Shown here: piece after piece, positions 33,791-34,490 of the stretch
Position numbering within the stretch: the stretch's first letter is position 1
How the letters are laid out: each line of letters opens with the position of its first letter
NCBI GenBank assembly: GCA_025999115.1
Contig: BNWW01000024.1
Location: forward strand, 1 to 34,490
Reading direction: 5' to 3'
Length of the DNA: 34,490 nucleotides
Source of the DNA: Bacteroidia bacterium
GTDB lineage: Bacteria; Bacteroidota; Bacteroidia; Bacteroidales; Azobacteroidaceae
Translations under genes and position numbers: made by a program
The notes under the pieces: generated by a model
The model's input: the letters and a program-made list of their open reading frames with translations, nothing else
Databases searched by the model: none
Told to the model about the DNA's origin: nothing

Positions 33791-33864
33791 TTTGTCCGAT
33801 ATTTTGCTAAAATTTAGGACAAATTTATGACTGCAAAGATACAATTATTATCGGAATTAACAAT
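33791..33864 (-). promoter_or_regulatory. abiEi promoter and candidate AbiEi operator
   Basis: Minus-strand TATCTTTG (33834-33841) is a perfect -7 element; ATTG at 33861-33864 is 19 bases upstream. Downstream, in the leader, the inverted repeat TTTGTCC (33791-33797) / GGACAAA (33817-33823) with an AT-rich palindromic centre is a likely self-repression site, in line with AbiEi binding of inverted repeats. Confidence 0.55.
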
Positions 33865-33903
33865 CAAAAGAAAAAAGAAATTATCAACAACAAGAAAAGC
33901 CCG

Positions 33904-33945
33904 CCTCTCTCCCCCTGCGGGTACTCTCTCCAATAAAGAGAGAGG
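33904..33945. repeat. Pyrimidine/purine inverted repeat
   Basis: CCTCTCT (33904-33910) pairs with AGAGAGG (33939-33945), enclosing CCCCCTGCGGG and a second CTCTCT. It resembles small dispersed 'ctctcc' elements. It lies between the abiEi promoter and the DUF3987 remnant. No gene is seen in 33865-34000. Confidence 0.4.
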
Positions 33946-34000
33946 AAAAGGAAGAAAGATTTATGGAGCTGTTTTTCTGTTTTAGGGATTGTTCTTTGAG

Positions 34001-34300
34001 TTAATTGTCGTGTGCCTGTTTAGCCAACAAATCACTGCTCACAAATTTCATAAGCCACTTGTTTGCGGTGCTTTCGGGGATTTGCAGTTGCGTAGCAACG
34101 GCAATGTAAGTTTGCTTGTCGAAATGTGGCGATGTAATCATCGCCGTACAGGGCAAGAAACGGTACTTGTGTCTGCGCAAAGTAGGCGTTAAATGCCTGC
34201 TGCTGTGAAGCAGGCAGGCAAAAGCGCATTTCCTGCTGCTATTTCAACTAGTTGTAAAAGTCGTAAAAATGTTCGCCTAAATCTTTGAAATATGGAATCG
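34001..34300 (-). pseudogene. Remnant of a DUF3987-type mobile-element protein
   Basis: Three pieces of one C-terminal domain are in order on the minus strand. First, IPYFKDLGEHFYDFYN-stop-LK-stop-QQEMRF: two codons that should be Gln (CAA/CAG) have become TAG. Then ASQQQAFNAYFAQTQ with ALYGDDYIA. Then, after a frame change and a missing section, SPHFDKQTYIAVATQLQIPE and STANKWLMKFVSSDLL, ending TAA at 34001-34003. DUF3987 proteins accompany primases in Bacteroidota integrative elements and end in this winged-helix-like pattern. It is beyond repair. Family call by pattern memory. Confidence 0.55.
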
Positions 34301-34333
34301 CTCCGCGATAAGCTCACTGAATTAATTTTAACT

Positions 34334-34388
34334 AAACACAGGATTTTGCTGGTGAGCCATTGCGGATCAGCAGCAAAACCATGTGTTT
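34334..34388. repeat. 18-bp inverted repeat
   Basis: AAACACAGGATTTTGCTG (34334-34351) and CAGCAAAACCATGTGTTT (34371-34388) match at 16 of 18 positions with a 19-base loop. It starts the run of hairpins at the right end. No gene is seen in 34301-34490. Confidence 0.65.
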
Positions 34389-34394
34389 ATGAAA

Positions 34395-34478
34395 GGCGCA
34401 TAGCGCCAACATCTTTGTAGCCGTGTGCGTAAGCGCACGGTAATAAGGGCATACACAAACCCATAGCAGCGTAGCTGC
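34395..34478. repeat. Run of short-loop hairpins
   Basis: GGCGC-ATA-GCGCC (34395-34407), CCGTGTGC-GTAA-GCGCACGG (34421-34440) and GCAGC-GTA-GCTGC (34466-34478) follow each other. TCGC-TCC-GCGA (34298-34308) is a fourth one to the left. The stems are GC-rich in otherwise AT-rich DNA, with loops of 3-4 bases. Function unknown: possibly a recombination or replication region of the mobile element, or a structured RNA. Confidence 0.55.
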
Positions 34479-34490
34479 GCCACTTTTATT

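Noticed and set aside
33904..33945. Rho-independent terminator for abiEi or a left-hand gene
   Set aside because: It lies upstream of the abiEi promoter and has no T-run; more likely a dispersed repeat.
1..34490. tRNA or rRNA genes
   Set aside because: No cloverleaf with a TTCRANNC arm and no rRNA-like stretch was recognised by eye on either strand.

Overview
The window looks like a chromosomal segment from a member of the Bacteroidota, probably Bacteroidales. The signs are promoters of the Bacteroides type (TTTG, about 20 bases, then TAnnTTTG), starts without Shine-Dalgarno sequences, AT-rich DNA, and gene families typical of that phylum (ISAs1 transposase, DUF3987-type and DnaC-like mobile-element proteins, DUF6088/AbiEii pair). 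This placement is inferred from composition and protein families, not from a marker search.

Layout. Positions 1-2,400 are mobile-element debris: fragments of a coiled-coil protein, a replication/DnaC-like protein, an excisionase-like helix-turn-helix protein and an ISAs1 transposase, with a large nested hairpin. At 2,496-6,929 is a single gene encoding fused small and large subunits of carbamoyl phosphate synthase. From 28,840 down to 6,843, on the minus strand, is a surface polysaccharide locus. Almost every gene there overlaps or abuts the next, so it reads as one very long operon. It starts with an M23 peptidase and a MerR regulator, then a Wzt-like ABC ATPase, six GT4 and six GT2-type glycosyltransferases, a truncated GT10-like gene, an acyltransferase-3 membrane protein, a PIG-L deacetylase, a FemAB/CelD-like acyltransferase and an O-antigen ligase/polymerase. 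A hipBA toxin-antitoxin pair with its own promoter interrupts it at 23.2-24.8 kb, next to the scar of a second hipA. alaS (28,939-31,626, plus strand) diverges from the M23 gene through two interlocked promoters. After alaS come a broken S41 peptidase, an AbiE toxin-antitoxin pair whose toxin is broken, a DUF3987 remnant and a cluster of short hairpins.

How the genes fit together. The glycosyltransferases and modifying enzymes should build and decorate a cell-surface glycan. The ligase/polymerase would polymerise it or attach it, and the Wzt-like ATPase with its C-terminal carbohydrate-binding-type domain suggests ABC-dependent export. No permease, flippase, nucleotide-sugar synthesis gene or initiating phosphoglycosyltransferase is visible, so these must lie elsewhere.

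The most striking feature is a set of palindromic REP-like repeats sitting inside protein-coding genes without breaking the frame. They occur in carAB, alaS, two glycosyltransferases and the PIG-L deacetylase. A repeat of a different type forms the linker joining the CarA and CarB parts. This resembles the behaviour of Rickettsia palindromic elements, with several insertions in 34 kb, two of them in essential housekeeping enzymes.
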